In this document: piece by piece, positions 54,804 to 63,568 of the stretch
How positions within the stretch are numbered: the stretch's first letter is position 1
Layout: each line of letters starts with the position of its first letter
Assembly (NCBI RefSeq): GCF_016909185.1
Contig: NZ_JAFBFH010000007.1
Location: forward strand, 1-64,000
Source: Siminovitchia thermophila
GTDB taxonomy: Bacteria; Bacillota; Bacilli; Bacillales; Bacillaceae_C
Reading direction: 5' to 3'
Length of the DNA stretch: 64,000 bases
The notes under the pieces: generated by a model
The model's database searches: none
Told to the model about the DNA's origin: nothing
What the model saw: only the letters and a program-made list of their open reading frames with translations
Program-made: the position numbers and the translations under genes

Positions 54804-55397
54804 ATGGAAACCATTATTTTGGCCGGGGGAAAATCAAGTCGAATGGGACAAAATAAAGCGCTTATGCAAGTAGGTGGGCGCCGCGTGATAGACCGGCTCA
54901 TTGCCGAATTCGAGCCTGTGTCAAAAAAAATCATAGTGATCGCCAATAATGTGAAAACTTATAAAAACCTGAATGTGCGTGTCCTGGAAGATGAAGCTGC
55001 ATTTAGGGGGCAGGGACCGCTTGCGGGGATCTATACAGGGCTGCATACCGCTGGAAACGGACCGTGCCTGATTGTAGCCTGCGACATGCCGTTTGCTTCT
55101 GCAAAACGGGGGTGCCAATTGATTGATCTTTTAAAGAAAAATGATCGGGATGCTGTTATACTAAGAGATTCTGAACGGATCCACCCGCTTTTTGGCGCTT
55201 ATAATGCTCGAATTGCCGAAGTGGCAAAAGCGGCATTGGAGGAAGGGAAACGGTCGGTAAAAGCATTGCTTGACCGGATTGATGCCGAATATATGATAGT
55301 TGATGATGGTACTCTGGATATCTGGAATATGAATACAATGGAAGACTACATAAAAGCTGGCGAATTGGCCAAAGGGAGTGAGAAAAATGACATGTGA
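54804..55397 (+). CDS. mobA: Molybdenum cofactor guanylyltransferase MobA
   Basis: A 197-aa GTP-dependent transferase that makes the guanine-dinucleotide form of Moco. N-terminal LAGGKSSRMGQNKALM and ACDMPFAS (metal site) are present. The ATG at 54804 has GGGAGG 9 nt upstream; a longer frame lies in the leader. First gene of a tightly overlapping mobA-moaE-moaD-moeB operon. The early genes (moaA, moaC, moeA) must be elsewhere. Confidence 0.93.
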   Translation: METIILAGGKSSRMGQNKALMQVGGRRVIDRLIAEFEPVSKKIIVIANNVKTYKNLNVRVLEDEAAFRGQGPLAGIYTGLHTAGNGPCLIVACDMPFASAKRGCQLIDLLKKNDRDAVILRDSERIHPLFGAYNARIAEVAKAALEEGKRSVKALLDRIDAEYMIVDDGTLDIWNMNTMEDYIKAGELAKGSEKNDM

Positions 55398-55851
55398 GAT
55401 TACGAGAGAGCCCATCAATATAAACGACGTTTTTCAAAAAGTCGTTCGAAGAGAAGCAGGAGCCGTGACAACGTTTATCGGTACTGTACGCGAGCTGACA
55501 CATGGAAGGAAAACCCTTTATTTGGAATATGAGGCTTATCAGTCTATGGCTCTTAAAAAGATGGAACAAATTGTCAAGGAAATGAAGGAAAAATGGCCTG
55601 TTGTCGAGGTGGCCATGGTCCATCGAATCGGCCGGCTTGAAATAACCGATATCGCCATTGCCATCGCTGTTTCCTCTCCCCATCGCCCGGAAGCATATGA
55701 GGCAAACAGATATGCAATTGAAAGAGTAAAGGAAATGGTTCCGATTTGGAAAAAAGAGCATTGGGAAGATGGGGAGGAATGGATCGGCAACCAACAAGGA
55801 ACGAAAGAATATGCGACAGGGAAACCGAAGGAAGGTGATTTGGTTGAATAA
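55387..55851 (+). CDS. moaE: Molybdopterin synthase catalytic subunit MoaE
   Basis: 154 aa. With MoaD it converts precursor Z (cPMP) to molybdopterin. AGAVTTFIGTVRELT, MALKKMEQI (catalytic Lys) and HRIGRLEITDIAIAI, and WKKEHWEDG are the family blocks. The ATG at 55387 has GGGAG 8 nt upstream and overlaps the mobA end by 11 nt. Its end overlaps moaD by 8 nt. Confidence 0.94.
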   Translation: MTCEITREPININDVFQKVVRREAGAVTTFIGTVRELTHGRKTLYLEYEAYQSMALKKMEQIVKEMKEKWPVVEVAMVHRIGRLEITDIAIAIAVSSPHRPEAYEANRYAIERVKEMVPIWKKEHWEDGEEWIGNQQGTKEYATGKPKEGDLVE

Positions 55852-56077
55852 AGTACTGTTGTTTGCCCAACTTAAGGAAAATGCCGGTAAAAGTTTCATA
55901 GAAATCAATGCGGCCGGCAAAACAGTCGGGGAATTGCGTGCTTACCTTGAAAAAAAAGCGTCATTGGGTAGTTTGGACGGTATTATGATTGCCGTCAATG
56001 AAGAATTTGCCAAAGATGAAAAGGTCATCGGGGAACATGACGAAATCGCGTTAATTCCTCCTGTCAGCGGAGGGTGA
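55844..56077 (+). CDS. moaD: Molybdopterin synthase sulfur carrier subunit MoaD
   Basis: A 77-aa ubiquitin-fold sulfur carrier with the required C-terminal diglycine (LIPPVSGG). The TTG at 55844 (LNKVLLFAQLKENAG) has GGAAGGTG upstream and overlaps the end of moaE. It is charged by the MoeB product encoded 5 bp downstream. Confidence 0.92.
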   Translation: MNKVLLFAQLKENAGKSFIEINAAGKTVGELRAYLEKKASLGSLDGIMIAVNEEFAKDEKVIGEHDEIALIPPVSGG

Positions 56078-56082
56078 TGATA

Positions 56083-57111
56083 ATGACCACCCCAGCAGGC
56101 CGTTATTCTCGTCAGGAGTTATTTAAGCCGATTGGACCCACCGGGCAAAAAGAAATTCGGAACAAAAGCGCGATTATTGTCGGCGTCGGAGCGCTCGGAA
56201 CAAACACGTCCGAACTTTTGACAAGGGCCGGAGTCGGAAAGCTGATTTTGATTGACAGGGATTATGTAGAAATGAGTAATTTGCAGCGCCAGCATTTGTT
56301 TACAGAGGAAGACGCCAGGAAAAAGTGGCCAAAAGCGGAGGCGGCAAAAGAGAAGTTGGCGCTTATTAATAAAGAAGTGGATATAACCGCGATTGTTGCC
56401 CAGGCAGATGCTCCTTTGTTAGAAAATGTGATAGATGGCGCGGATTTATTAATAGATGGAACGGATAATTTTGAAACAAGATTTATCATGAATGATTTGG
56501 CACAAAAATACCGGATTCCTTATTTATTCGGCTCCTGCCTTGGCAGCTTTGGCATGGCCTTTTCCATCATGCCGGATGTGACACCATGCCTTCAATGCTT
56601 GATAAAAAAAATCCCATTACAGGGACAGACATGTGACACCGTTGGCATTATCGCGCCAGCGGTTCAAATGGTAACAGCCCACCAGGGGGCGGAAGCGTTA
56701 AAAATTTTATCTGGCAATGTAGCGGCGGTTAATCAGGCGTACGTTTCCTTCGATTTGTGGGAAAACAACTACTTATCACTAAAGACGGATGCTTTAAAAG
56801 AAAGTGGCTGTCGTTCATGCGGAGAAGAGCCGGCATACCCGTTTTTGGACCCGGCCCATGAAATGAAGGTGGCTGTTTTATGTGGCCGTGATACGGTGCA
56901 AATCAGGCCGGCAGACCAGAGAGATTTTCCTTTGGAGAAAATGGTCAGGCAATGGCGTTCAGCGGGATATGAGGTAGGCGGCAACCCTTTTCTTGTTTCC
57001 GTTCGCAAGGGAGGAGCGAGAGCTGTCTTTTTTCGCGATGGCCGTGCGCTTATTCATGGCACAAGCAACCCAGATACAGCCCGCAAAATTTACCATTCTT
57101 TAGTAGGGTAG
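56083..57111 (+). CDS. moeB: MoeB/ThiF-family adenylyltransferase
   Basis: A 342-aa E1-like enzyme that adenylates the C-terminus of MoaD for sulfur transfer. ATP site GVGALGTNTSELLTRAGVG (~31-49), RQ(Q)HLF and GTDNFETR are present. Zinc cysteines are Cys in CLQCLIKK and the CRSCG pair. The C-terminal ~85 residues (from GRDTVQIRP) form the extension common in Bacillus ThiF/MoeB proteins. The ATG at 56083 has GGAGGGTG 6 nt upstream. The fourth gene of the mob/moa operon. Confidence 0.93.
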   Translation: MTTPAGRYSRQELFKPIGPTGQKEIRNKSAIIVGVGALGTNTSELLTRAGVGKLILIDRDYVEMSNLQRQHLFTEEDARKKWPKAEAAKEKLALINKEVDITAIVAQADAPLLENVIDGADLLIDGTDNFETRFIMNDLAQKYRIPYLFGSCLGSFGMAFSIMPDVTPCLQCLIKKIPLQGQTCDTVGIIAPAVQMVTAHQGAEALKILSGNVAAVNQAYVSFDLWENNYLSLKTDALKESGCRSCGEEPAYPFLDPAHEMKVAVLCGRDTVQIRPADQRDFPLEKMVRQWRSAGYEVGGNPFLVSVRKGGARAVFFRDGRALIHGTSNPDTARKIYHSLVG

Positions 57112-57123
57112 TAATAGGGCCGG

Positions 57124-57397
57124 TTTTTCGCCTCTGCGAGTGCGTGGATTGAAATACCATGGTTTAAGTCAAACCGCTCAGCCACTCTACATGGCGCGTG
57201 GATTGAAATCGTTTCAATGTCAATGTCTAGCGTCTGGCCTCGTACGTCACACTCTACCTGAGTGCGTGAATTGAAATTTGGCCAAAGCGCTTGTATTCGG
57301 CGCGCACTCTACATGAGTACGTGAATTGAAATAGCGATAGCCAAAGGTATTCCTATATCGAAGTCGTCTCACTCTATATGAGCGCGTGAATGGAGCA
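57124..57397 (+). CRISPR. Decayed type I-C-like CRISPR array, five degenerate repeats
   Basis: Five ~32-bp repeats end at 57155, 57209, 57277, 57332 and 57397. The consensus reads GTCGCACTCTACATG then AGTGCGTGGATTGAAAT, the pattern of type I-C repeats of Bacillaceae, with CACTC/GAGTG forming the hairpin. Every copy has mutations: the first keeps only its right half, the last ends TGGAGCA. Repeat spacing is 54, 68, 55 and 66 bp; spacers are ~21-35 nt. A possible sixth half-repeat (GTCGCACTTTAAAAGAGG) begins at 57419. No cas genes are in the window, so the array is a relic. Confidence 0.82.
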
Positions 57398-57489
57398 TAA
57401 GCATTTTTTGATAATAAGTCGCACTTTAAAAGAGGTGACGGCTTCATCATTCTTATGGAGAGAAGACACCCTTTTCATCTCAAGAACTG

Positions 57490-57519
57490 CAAAAGCAGGT
57501 GAAGTGGTTCACCTGCTTT
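57490..57519. terminator. Bidirectional hairpin after YflT-like gene
   Basis: AAAAGCAGGTG/CACCTGCTTTT with loop AAGTGGTT, 16 bp after the stop codon of the minus-strand gene. Confidence 0.85.
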
Positions 57520-57534
57520 TAGCCAATCGATCTA

Positions 57535-57855
57535 TTATTTTTTTGCTACCAATACGATTTCTCCGCCGTCCAATACTTTTTCATATTTCTCGGCTTCTAT
57601 TTCGGTTAGCCCAACTGCTTCCAATTCGGAACGAAGCTCATCTCCTCTTTCGCGGAATACGTTTGTTACCGTGTTTACTAAGCCTTGTTCAGATATTCCG
57701 ACTTTTCCCGTTTCCAAAGCATCCGCCAAATCCTTTTCCCGTTCCTCGCCGTGGGCAAATACATATATATTTTCCCGATCGTAGCCTTCGGCTGTTAACT
57801 GGTTAATGATTCCTTTTGCCTGTAACCCATTTTCACATACTTTTACTGTATTCAT
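57535..57855 (-). CDS. General stress protein, YflT-like
   Basis: A 106-aa protein with an N-terminal MNTVKVCENGLQAKGIINQL and GYDRENIYVFAHGEERE, as in the heat-induced YflT family, of unknown biochemistry. The start at 57855 has GGAGGTG 7 nt upstream; an open frame reaches 57978 but has no site there. In B. subtilis yflT is SigB-dependent. I do not see a clear SigB promoter in the short upstream region. It separates the CRISPR relic from ung. Confidence 0.82.
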   Translation of the reverse strand: MNTVKVCENGLQAKGIINQLTAEGYDRENIYVFAHGEEREKDLADALETGKVGISEQGLVNTVTNVFRERGDELRSELEAVGLTEIEAEKYEKVLDGGEIVLVAKK

Positions 57856-58007
57856 AAAAGACACCTCCGAAGTCTTTTTGGGGAACGAATGGATCCACCA
57901 GTATGTATATATCCGGGGACGTTTCACATCAAACATCATCATACGCATTTCAATTTCCTTCTCTTTGAAAATATGCAAGAATAAATGGGGATAAAGGAGG
58001 AGTTAGC

Positions 58008-58688
58008 GTGTCAAAAAAAATTTTGAAAAACGATTGGTGGCCGCTTTTAAAAGAAGAGTTTCAGAAACCTTATTATTTGAATTTGCGGTCGTTTTTGATT
58101 GAAGAATATAGAGAAAAAGTGATTTATCCATCCATGCATGATATTTTTAATGCTCTGCATTTTACCGCTTACAACGATGTGAAAATAGTTTTGCTGGGTC
58201 AGGACCCTTACCATGGACCGGGACAGGCGCATGGCCTTAGTTTTTCCGTAAAGCCGGATGTCCGCATTCCTCCATCTTTGCAAAATATTTTCAAAGAATT
58301 AGAGAATGATCTGGGCTGTTATATTCCGAATAACGGCTATTTGGTGAAGTGGGCCAAACAAGGAATCTTGTTATTAAATACGGTCTTGACAGTAAGGGCC
58401 GGACAGGCCCATTCTCATCGCGACAAAGGCTGGGAAATATTTACGGATAAAGTTATTTCGTTAGTGAATGAACGTCAAAAGCCGGTCATTTTTATCCTTT
58501 GGGGGAGACCCGCGCGAGAAAAGCTTCGTTTGATTGATACAAAAAAACACAAAATCATTCAGTCTCCCCATCCGAGCCCTTTGTCAGCAAGCCGCGGGTT
58601 TTTCGGAAGCCGGCCCTTTTCCAAAGCGAACGCATTTTTACAAGAATTGGGCGAAGAACCGATTGATTGGCAAATTCCCAATTTGTAA
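58008..58688 (+). CDS. ung: Uracil-DNA glycosylase Ung
   Basis: A 226-aa family 1 UDG that excises uracil from DNA. The water-activating motif [10 protein letters not shown] (Asp66) and the second motif HPSPLSA (His188) are intact. The GTG start at 58008 has AAAGGAGG 9 nt upstream. It begins the Bacillus-like order ung-ywdI-ywdK-gerQ-hemQ-pta-lipL. Confidence 0.96.
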   Translation: MSKKILKNDWWPLLKEEFQKPYYLNLRSFLIEEYREKVIYPSMHDIFNALHFTAYNDVKIVLLGQDPYHGPGQAHGLSFSVKPDVRIPPSLQNIFKELENDLGCYIPNNGYLVKWAKQGILLLNTVLTVRAGQAHSHRDKGWEIFTDKVISLVNERQKPVIFILWGRPAREKLRLIDTKKHKIIQSPHPSPLSASRGFFGSRPFSKANAFLQELGEEPIDWQIPNL

Positions 58689-58768
58689 CGCTTTTGATTT
58701 TTTGGCGAAATGTCCTTATGCTTGTAAGGGAGAAAAACCAATAGTGAGCATGTAAAGGGGATGTGTCC

Positions 58769-59026
58769 GTGTACGTTACATATAAAGCATTTATTGATAA
58801 AATGGAACAAGAGTTGTCAAAGGCGAAACAAGCAGAAAGCGCAAAAGAAATCCGCAGCCGCATGTCCGCTGTCAAGGCTCTTGCTGAATTGGTCCTCGAA
58901 GCTGGCGGCCAGGAAGTAAGCCAAGAGCAGAAATGTCAACAAGTTTCGCCGCAACCAATGAATGACCTTGGTGCCAAAGTTTTGGAAGATGAAGAAGCAA
59001 ATGGAGAATCCATTTTTGATTTTTAA
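58769..59026 (+). CDS. ywdI: YwdI family protein
   Basis: 85 aa, a charged helical N-terminal half (YKAFIDKMEQELSKAKQ) and an acidic C-terminus ending ESIFDF. Resembles YwdI/DUF5327 of Bacillus in size and position; function unknown. The GTG at 58769 has AGGGG 8 nt upstream; GTG at 58763 is an alternative. The next gene follows after 18 bp. Confidence 0.8.
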   Translation: MYVTYKAFIDKMEQELSKAKQAESAKEIRSRMSAVKALAELVLEAGGQEVSQEQKCQQVSPQPMNDLGAKVLEDEEANGESIFDF

Positions 59027-59044
59027 GGATAGGAGCGTAGGCGG

Positions 59045-59416
59045 ATGAAGACATTCATTATTTTAGGAGCAATCAATGCATTTCTTTCTGTTGCACTCGG
59101 GGCTTTCGGTGCACACGGACTAGAAAATAAGCTTGAACCCAAATATTTGGAAATATGGAAAACGGGTGTTCAATACCAAATGTTCCATGCTATGGGTCTC
59201 ATTGCGATCGGTATCATTTCCGGGAAGATTGGGGCAAGCTCTTTGCTTTCATGGTCGGGCTGGCTGATGCTGATTGGCATCATTTTGTTTTCCGGCAGCC
59301 TATACGTCCTCAGTACTTCGGGGATTAAGGTGCTTGGGGCGATTACACCGTTTGGCGGGGTCGCATTTCTTGTTTCCTGGGTTTTGCTCATCGTGTTTTC
59401 AATAAAATATGTATGA
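59045..59416 (+). CDS. ywdK: DUF423 membrane protein YwdK
   Basis: A 123-aa protein with four transmembrane segments. The DUF423 signature GALNAFLSVALGAFGAHG-like (here GAINAFLSVALGAFGAHG) and YQMFHAMGL are clear. Function unknown. Start ATG at 59045 follows TAGGAG. It is downstream of ywdI and ends at a strong terminator. The intervening ywdJ of B. subtilis is absent here. Confidence 0.92.
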   Translation: MKTFIILGAINAFLSVALGAFGAHGLENKLEPKYLEIWKTGVQYQMFHAMGLIAIGIISGKIGASSLLSWSGWLMLIGIILFSGSLYVLSTSGIKVLGAITPFGGVAFLVSWVLLIVFSIKYV

Positions 59417-59418
59417 CA

Positions 59419-59453
59419 AAAAAATCTCGGATCTGTACAGGTCCGAGATTTTT
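59419..59453. terminator. Terminator between ywdK and gerQ
   Basis: AAAAATCTCGGA/TCCGAGATTTTT with loop TCTGTACAGG; A/T flanks suit both convergent genes. Confidence 0.92.
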
Positions 59454-59473
59454 GTGCTCTTCACCCAATTGTT

Positions 59474-59905
59474 TTAACGTGCTGCACCTGCCCCGAAAGG
59501 ATATTCGTACTCAATTGGTTCATCAAACGTGACATAATCAACGTACACCATCGGGATTAAATATCTTTTTCCTGTTTCCGGGTCACTAATGATGAGGTGA
59601 TCACGGCCGGCCGCCTCAATCAGTCCCCGAAAAATCATCGCGTTCCATTCCTTATTATTTTCAAATGTAGCGTGCACTTCAACAAGTTTCCCTTTGTTTA
59701 TGCGAAGTATATTTTCAATGTATGACTGTTCTATTGGAAGCATACCGGGAACATCGATGCCACCTTTAGTCCCTGTTACAGGTGTTGGAACTTGGAGCGG
59801 CTGCGGCGTTTGAGGCGGCATCATTCCATAATAAGGCTGTTGGCGGTACAGCATTTGACCATGCGGGTAATATCCGGCCACTTGCGGTTGGTTTGGTTTA
59901 GCCAA
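59474..59905 (-). CDS. gerQ: Spore coat protein GerQ
   Basis: 143 aa. GerQ is a coat protein needed for spore germination (CwlJ localisation) and cross-linked by transglutaminase Tgl through N-terminal glutamines. Glutamines 22-23 (YRQQPYYGMM) are in the equivalent region. The conserved C-terminal domain (LPIEQSYIENILRINKGK to YPFGAG) is complete. The TTG at 59905 has GGAGGGAG 6-8 nt upstream. Expect sporulation (SigE) control. A terminator of hemQ lies upstream. This gene shows that the organism forms spores. Confidence 0.92.
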   Translation of the reverse strand: MAKPNQPQVAGYYPHGQMLYRQQPYYGMMPPQTPQPLQVPTPVTGTKGGIDVPGMLPIEQSYIENILRINKGKLVEVHATFENNKEWNAMIFRGLIEAAGRDHLIISDPETGKRYLIPMVYVDYVTFDEPIEYEYPFGAGAAR

Positions 59906-59990
59906 AAGGACTCCCTCCTCCAAAAAGTGAATCATTCCTGAATGAAATGCTCTTTCATATGTATGCAAAATGGAGGGGGAGCATGCCAAT

Positions 59991-60020
59991 AAAAAACCCC
60001 CATCCAAGCAAATGGGGGTA
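59991..60020 (-). terminator. Terminator after hemQ
   Basis: Minus-strand ACCCCCAT/ATGGGGGT with loop TTGCTTGG followed by TTTTTT. Confidence 0.92.
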
Positions 60021-60027
60021 GATAGGT

Positions 60028-60780
60028 TTATTTTACATGTAAAAACTGATCTATTTGACTGTCTTCAAGCAAATGTCCAACGAAAAATGAACCGAATTCG
60101 CCATAGCGTGCACTTACTTCATCGAAGCGCATCTCGTATACAAGCTTTTTAAATTGCAACACATCGTTGGAAAAGAGGGTAACGCCCCACTCGTAATCGT
60201 CAAACCCGACAGAACCGGTAATAATTTGCTTTACCTTCCCGGCGTATTGGCGACCGATCATGCCGTGGCTGTACATGAGGTCTTTCCGTTCTTCCATTGA
60301 AAGCATGTACCAGTTGTCATTGCCCTCTCGACGCTTGTCCATCGGATAAAACGAAACATATTTCGTTTTGGGCAAGATCGGATATAAACGGGAACGGACA
60401 TACGGGTTTTCGTATGGGTCTTCATCAGAATCGCCCGCCAGATAGCTACTTAATTCAACGACGGAAAAATAGGAATAGGCCGGTCTTGTGTATTCCGCGA
60501 TTGTCAGTTTATTAAATTCGTTTTCAAGATTATTCAGTTCTTCCATAGTCGGACGTAAAATCATTAGCATGAAATCCGCTTTTTGACCTATAATCGTATA
60601 CAAGGCATGGCTGCCTTCTTTGCGTTCCTGTACATTGTCAAGTTTGTTGAGGAATAATGTAAACTCGTGGATGGCGGCTTGCCGTTCATTATTTGTTAAT
60701 AATTTCCAAGCCGCCCAATCGATCGTCCGAAAATCATGAAGTGTGTACCAACCGTCCAGTGTTTGTGCCGGTTCACTCAC
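60028..60780 (-). CDS. hemQ: Coproheme decarboxylase HemQ (YwfI)
   Basis: A 250-aa chlorite-dismutase-fold protein. In Firmicutes it decarboxylates coproheme III to haem b, the last step of the coproporphyrin-dependent haem route. The conserved [18 protein letters not shown] (~145-160) and the haem His region [18 protein letters not shown] are intact. The GTG at 60780 ([18 protein letters not shown]) has AGGAG 8 nt upstream; the open frame beyond it has no site. It is divergent from pta. Confidence 0.93.
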   Translation of the reverse strand: MSEPAQTLDGWYTLHDFRTIDWAAWKLLTNNERQAAIHEFTLFLNKLDNVQERKEGSHALYTIIGQKADFMLMILRPTMEELNNLENEFNKLTIAEYTRPAYSYFSVVELSSYLAGDSDEDPYENPYVRSRLYPILPKTKYVSFYPMDKRREGNDNWYMLSMEERKDLMYSHGMIGRQYAGKVKQIITGSVGFDDYEWGVTLFSNDVLQFKKLVYEMRFDEVSARYGEFGSFFVGHLLEDSQIDQFLHVK

Positions 60781-60946
60781 ATTGATCACTCCTATACTTT
60801 TTAATCCATTATTACTATAGCACAGTTTATCCATTTCCTGAATGTACATCCCTTTCAATCAAAAGGGACGTTGGACAGGAATGGCTATGTTGAAAGAGTG
60901 TACAATAAATATGTGATCTTCGGATGATTCATTTGGAGGGATAAAT

Positions 60947-61927
60947 ATGGAATCTTTATTCAATGAATTACGATTGAAAGCGCCCGGATGGGATAAAAAA
61001 ATTGTTTTTCCGGAATCAACGGATCCGCGAATTTTGGCTGCGGCTGGCCGTTTGGCAAGGGGTAAGCTGCTCACACCTGTGTTAATCGGCGATAGGGAAG
61101 AGATTGCAAGGTGTGCCCAAAAGTTAGATGTTTCCCTGCGGGGAATGGAAATATACGAACCACAAAACGATGCCGACATGGGTGAAATGATCGGCGCACT
61201 GGTGGAACGTAGAAAAGGAAAATTGACGGAATCAGAGGCAGCGGATGTTTTGCTCAATGTGAACTATTTTGGAACGATGCTCGTTTATCTAAATAAAGCC
61301 CATGGCTTAGTGAGCGGCGCAACACATTCTACCGCTGACACGGTTCGGCCCGCACTTCAAATCATTAAAACAAGAGAAGGGGTTGGCAAGGTTTCCGGAG
61401 CATTTCTCATGATGAGGGATGAAGAAAAATATATATTTGCCGATTGTGCGATCAATATTGACCCAACCAGCCGGGAGCTGGCGGAAATAGCAATAGAAAG
61501 TGCCAAAACGGCCCAAATGTTTGATGTAAATCCCCGTGTCGCCGTCCTCAGCTTCTCAACGAAAGGGTCGGCTCACTCCGAAGAAACCGAAAAAGCGGCA
61601 GAGGCGGTTCGTCTGGCTAAAAGCATGGACCCTGACCTTGTCATCGACGGTGAATTTCAATTCGATGCCGCTTTCGTACCGGCTGTAGCGGCCAAAAAAG
61701 CACCAGATTCGGTTATTCAAGGGGATGCGAACGTTTTTATTTTTCCAAGCCTGGAGGCGGGGAATATTGGCTACAAAATGGCGGAACGGCTTGGAGGCTT
61801 TGCCGCAGTTGGTCCAATCCTCCAAGGACTTAATGCCCCCGTGAACGACCTTTCCCGAGGATGCAGTGAGGAGGACGTATTTAGACTTGCGCTCATAACA
61901 GCCGCCCAATCAGCAGGGCAACCGTAA
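60947..61927 (+). CDS. pta: Phosphate acetyltransferase Pta
   Basis: A 326-aa enzyme that interconverts acetyl-CoA and acetyl phosphate in overflow metabolism. The block GLVSGATHSTADTVRPALQIIKT (in two parts) and PVNDLSRGCSEEDVF are characteristic of the short Pta of Bacillus. GGAGGG lies 8 nt upstream of the ATG. It is followed by lipL after 31 bp. Confidence 0.96.
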   Translation: MESLFNELRLKAPGWDKKIVFPESTDPRILAAAGRLARGKLLTPVLIGDREEIARCAQKLDVSLRGMEIYEPQNDADMGEMIGALVERRKGKLTESEAADVLLNVNYFGTMLVYLNKAHGLVSGATHSTADTVRPALQIIKTREGVGKVSGAFLMMRDEEKYIFADCAINIDPTSRELAEIAIESAKTAQMFDVNPRVAVLSFSTKGSAHSEETEKAAEAVRLAKSMDPDLVIDGEFQFDAAFVPAVAAKKAPDSVIQGDANVFIFPSLEAGNIGYKMAERLGGFAAVGPILQGLNAPVNDLSRGCSEEDVFRLALITAAQSAGQP

Positions 61928-61958
61928 TGGCATCAAGAGAGACAAGAGGAGAGAACTG

Positions 61959-62798
61959 ATGGGAGAACATAAGTCTTTATTATACCAAGATCAATGGCGT
62001 TTCATTGATCAATCGGGGTTCGCCCCCCATTTTAACGCATTGGATTCGTTTGCGATAGATGATACCCTTTGCCAGTCGGTAGGGAGCGGAAATTCTCCGC
62101 CAGTAGTCAGAACATGGGTACATGATGATACAGTCGTATTGGGGATTCAAGATACGAAGCTTCCACATCTTGAAGAGGGGCTGCGGTATTTGCAAGAAAA
62201 AAATATAAAATGGATCGTGCGTAATTCAGGCGGCTTGGCTGTTTTACTTGATGAGGGGGTACTGAATATATCTCTGATTATTCCGGATACAGAACGCGGC
62301 ATTGACATTAATCGCGGATATGATGCCATGTGGGAACTTGTTAAAATGATGTTCAACGAGTATTCATGCCGGATTGAGACAGGGGAAATCGTCGGCTCTT
62401 ATTGCCCGGGAAGCTACGATTTAAGTATACGGGGGAAAAAATTTGCTGGTATTTCCCAGCGGAGGATCCGAAATGGTGTCGCTGTTCAAGTGTATTTGTG
62501 TGTTTCGGGCAGCGGCTCGAAACGGGCGCAGTTATTACAGGAGTTTTATACGCATGCAAAATTCAATGAATCAATGAAATATACGTTTCCTGCGGTTGAG
62601 CCAAGTGTCATGGCTTCTTTGTCCGAGTTGTTGAATCATAGGCTTACAGTAACAGACGCTATGCAACTGTTATTAACCACGTTAAAGAGAACGAGCGGTC
62701 AACTTTTTATGAGCAGCCTTCAAGGGAAAGAGCTGGAGTGGTATCCTCATTATTTTGAGCGGATGCAAGACAGAAACAAGAAATTTATGGGGGCGTAA
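61959..62798 (+). CDS. lipL: Octanoyl-[GcvH]:protein N-octanoyltransferase LipL
   Basis: A 279-aa amidotransferase that moves octanoyl groups from GcvH to E2 subunits in lipoate assembly. The catalytic Cys149 is in GSYCPGSYDLS, and VRNSGGLAVLLDEGVLN is the family GG motif. The ATG at 61959 follows GAGGAGAG. Co-directional with pta, as in B. subtilis (ywfL). Confidence 0.94.
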   Translation: MGEHKSLLYQDQWRFIDQSGFAPHFNALDSFAIDDTLCQSVGSGNSPPVVRTWVHDDTVVLGIQDTKLPHLEEGLRYLQEKNIKWIVRNSGGLAVLLDEGVLNISLIIPDTERGIDINRGYDAMWELVKMMFNEYSCRIETGEIVGSYCPGSYDLSIRGKKFAGISQRRIRNGVAVQVYLCVSGSGSKRAQLLQEFYTHAKFNESMKYTFPAVEPSVMASLSELLNHRLTVTDAMQLLLTTLKRTSGQLFMSSLQGKELEWYPHYFERMQDRNKKFMGA

Positions 62799-63259
62799 AG
62801 AGAAGGAGCATGCAATTGCCTGAAATCCGCTTTTAGGCAAGGTAAGTAAAGTTTAAAAGGAGACGACAATGCCCAATCCGGCGGGGCAATCGAGAGTACG
62901 AATAGAGGGATAGTGGCCATCTACCGCTTCAATAACGAGCATGTGCTGTTTATTCAAACTCTATGTCGCTCATTAAAATAAAAAGCTTCTCTTTTTCCTA
63001 CAAGCTAAAGAGACTGGGACAAAAGCAAATACGAAATAGCAAAAACCGAACAATGCATATAAAATTGTTCGGTTTATTTGTGTTAAAAAAATCCCTATCA
63101 TCGCTACGTCAAAATATTTCGCTTTCCGCAGGTCTCTTCAGCTTCCTCGGAAAGCAAAGATCGCTTTCCTGCAGGATCTTCAGCACGAGCTATTCCCGCA
63201 GGAGTCTACCTATTTTGACTACGCTAAAAGCTTGCGTATTATACACTAGGACAACTTAT
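62799..63259. other. Repeat-rich intergenic region before the repeat A trimer
   Basis: A short frame, AAAAGGAG then ATG at 62869 (13 codons), has a good ribosome-binding site but no support. A frame SGGAIESTNRGIVAIYRF, then NNEHVLFIQTL, near 62884-62960 may be debris. 62990-63240 holds repeat C and GC-rich hairpins (GCTTTCCGCAGG...CCTCGGAAAGC; TCCTGCAGGA) of a type common in Bacillaceae intergenic DNA. Confidence 0.5.
63009..63073 (+). repeat. Repeat C, left arm with intact hairpin
   Basis: GACTGGGACAAAAGCAAAT, ACGAAATAGCAAA, then a perfect stem AAACCGAACAAT/ATTGTTCGGTTT with loop GCATATAAA. The left arm matches, inverted, the sequence at 32855-32893. Confidence 0.75.
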
Positions 63260-63413
63260 CCGGCATGTAAGGTGCCGTAAGACTCCCACTTCAAATCTTG
63301 AGTGAATACAAGAGGTCTAAGTGGGAGGAAACGGCACCTAAATGCCCGATTGGTTCAACTAACATTCAGTAGGAGATGGAAGAAAACTCCTACTGAATGA
63401 AGTTTCACTTTAT
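63260..63413 (+). repeat. Repeat A unit, first of trimer
   Basis: 154 bp, preceded by ACTTAT. Hairpin 1 spans 63271-63338 with CTCCCACTT/AAGTGGGAG fully paired, unlike other copies where AAGTGTGAG leaves a mismatch. Hairpin 2 is ATTCAGTAGGAG (63364-63375)/CTCCTACTGAAT (63387-63398). Confidence 0.93.
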
Positions 63414-63568
63414 CCCGCATGTAAGGTGCCGTAAGACTCCACTTCAAGACACCTGAGTTGATACAAAAGGTCTAAGTGGGGGAAAACGGCACCTAAATGC
63501 CCGATTGGTTCAACTAACATTCAGTAGGAGATGGAAGAAAACTCTTACTGAATGAAGTTTCACTTTAT
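63414..63568 (+). repeat. Repeat A unit, second of trimer
   Basis: 155 bp, joined TTTAT|CCCGCATG on both sides. Hairpin 2 has one weakened pair (CTCTTACTGAAT). Confidence 0.93.

Noticed and set aside
57112-57534. cas genes associated with the CRISPR relic
   Set aside because: Both neighbours are a MoeB-family gene and a YflT-like stress gene; no cas-like protein is in the window.
62869-62910. 13-codon frame with a strong ribosome-binding site after lipL
   Set aside because: Too short to judge; no terminator, attenuator or peptide-like features support a leader peptide.
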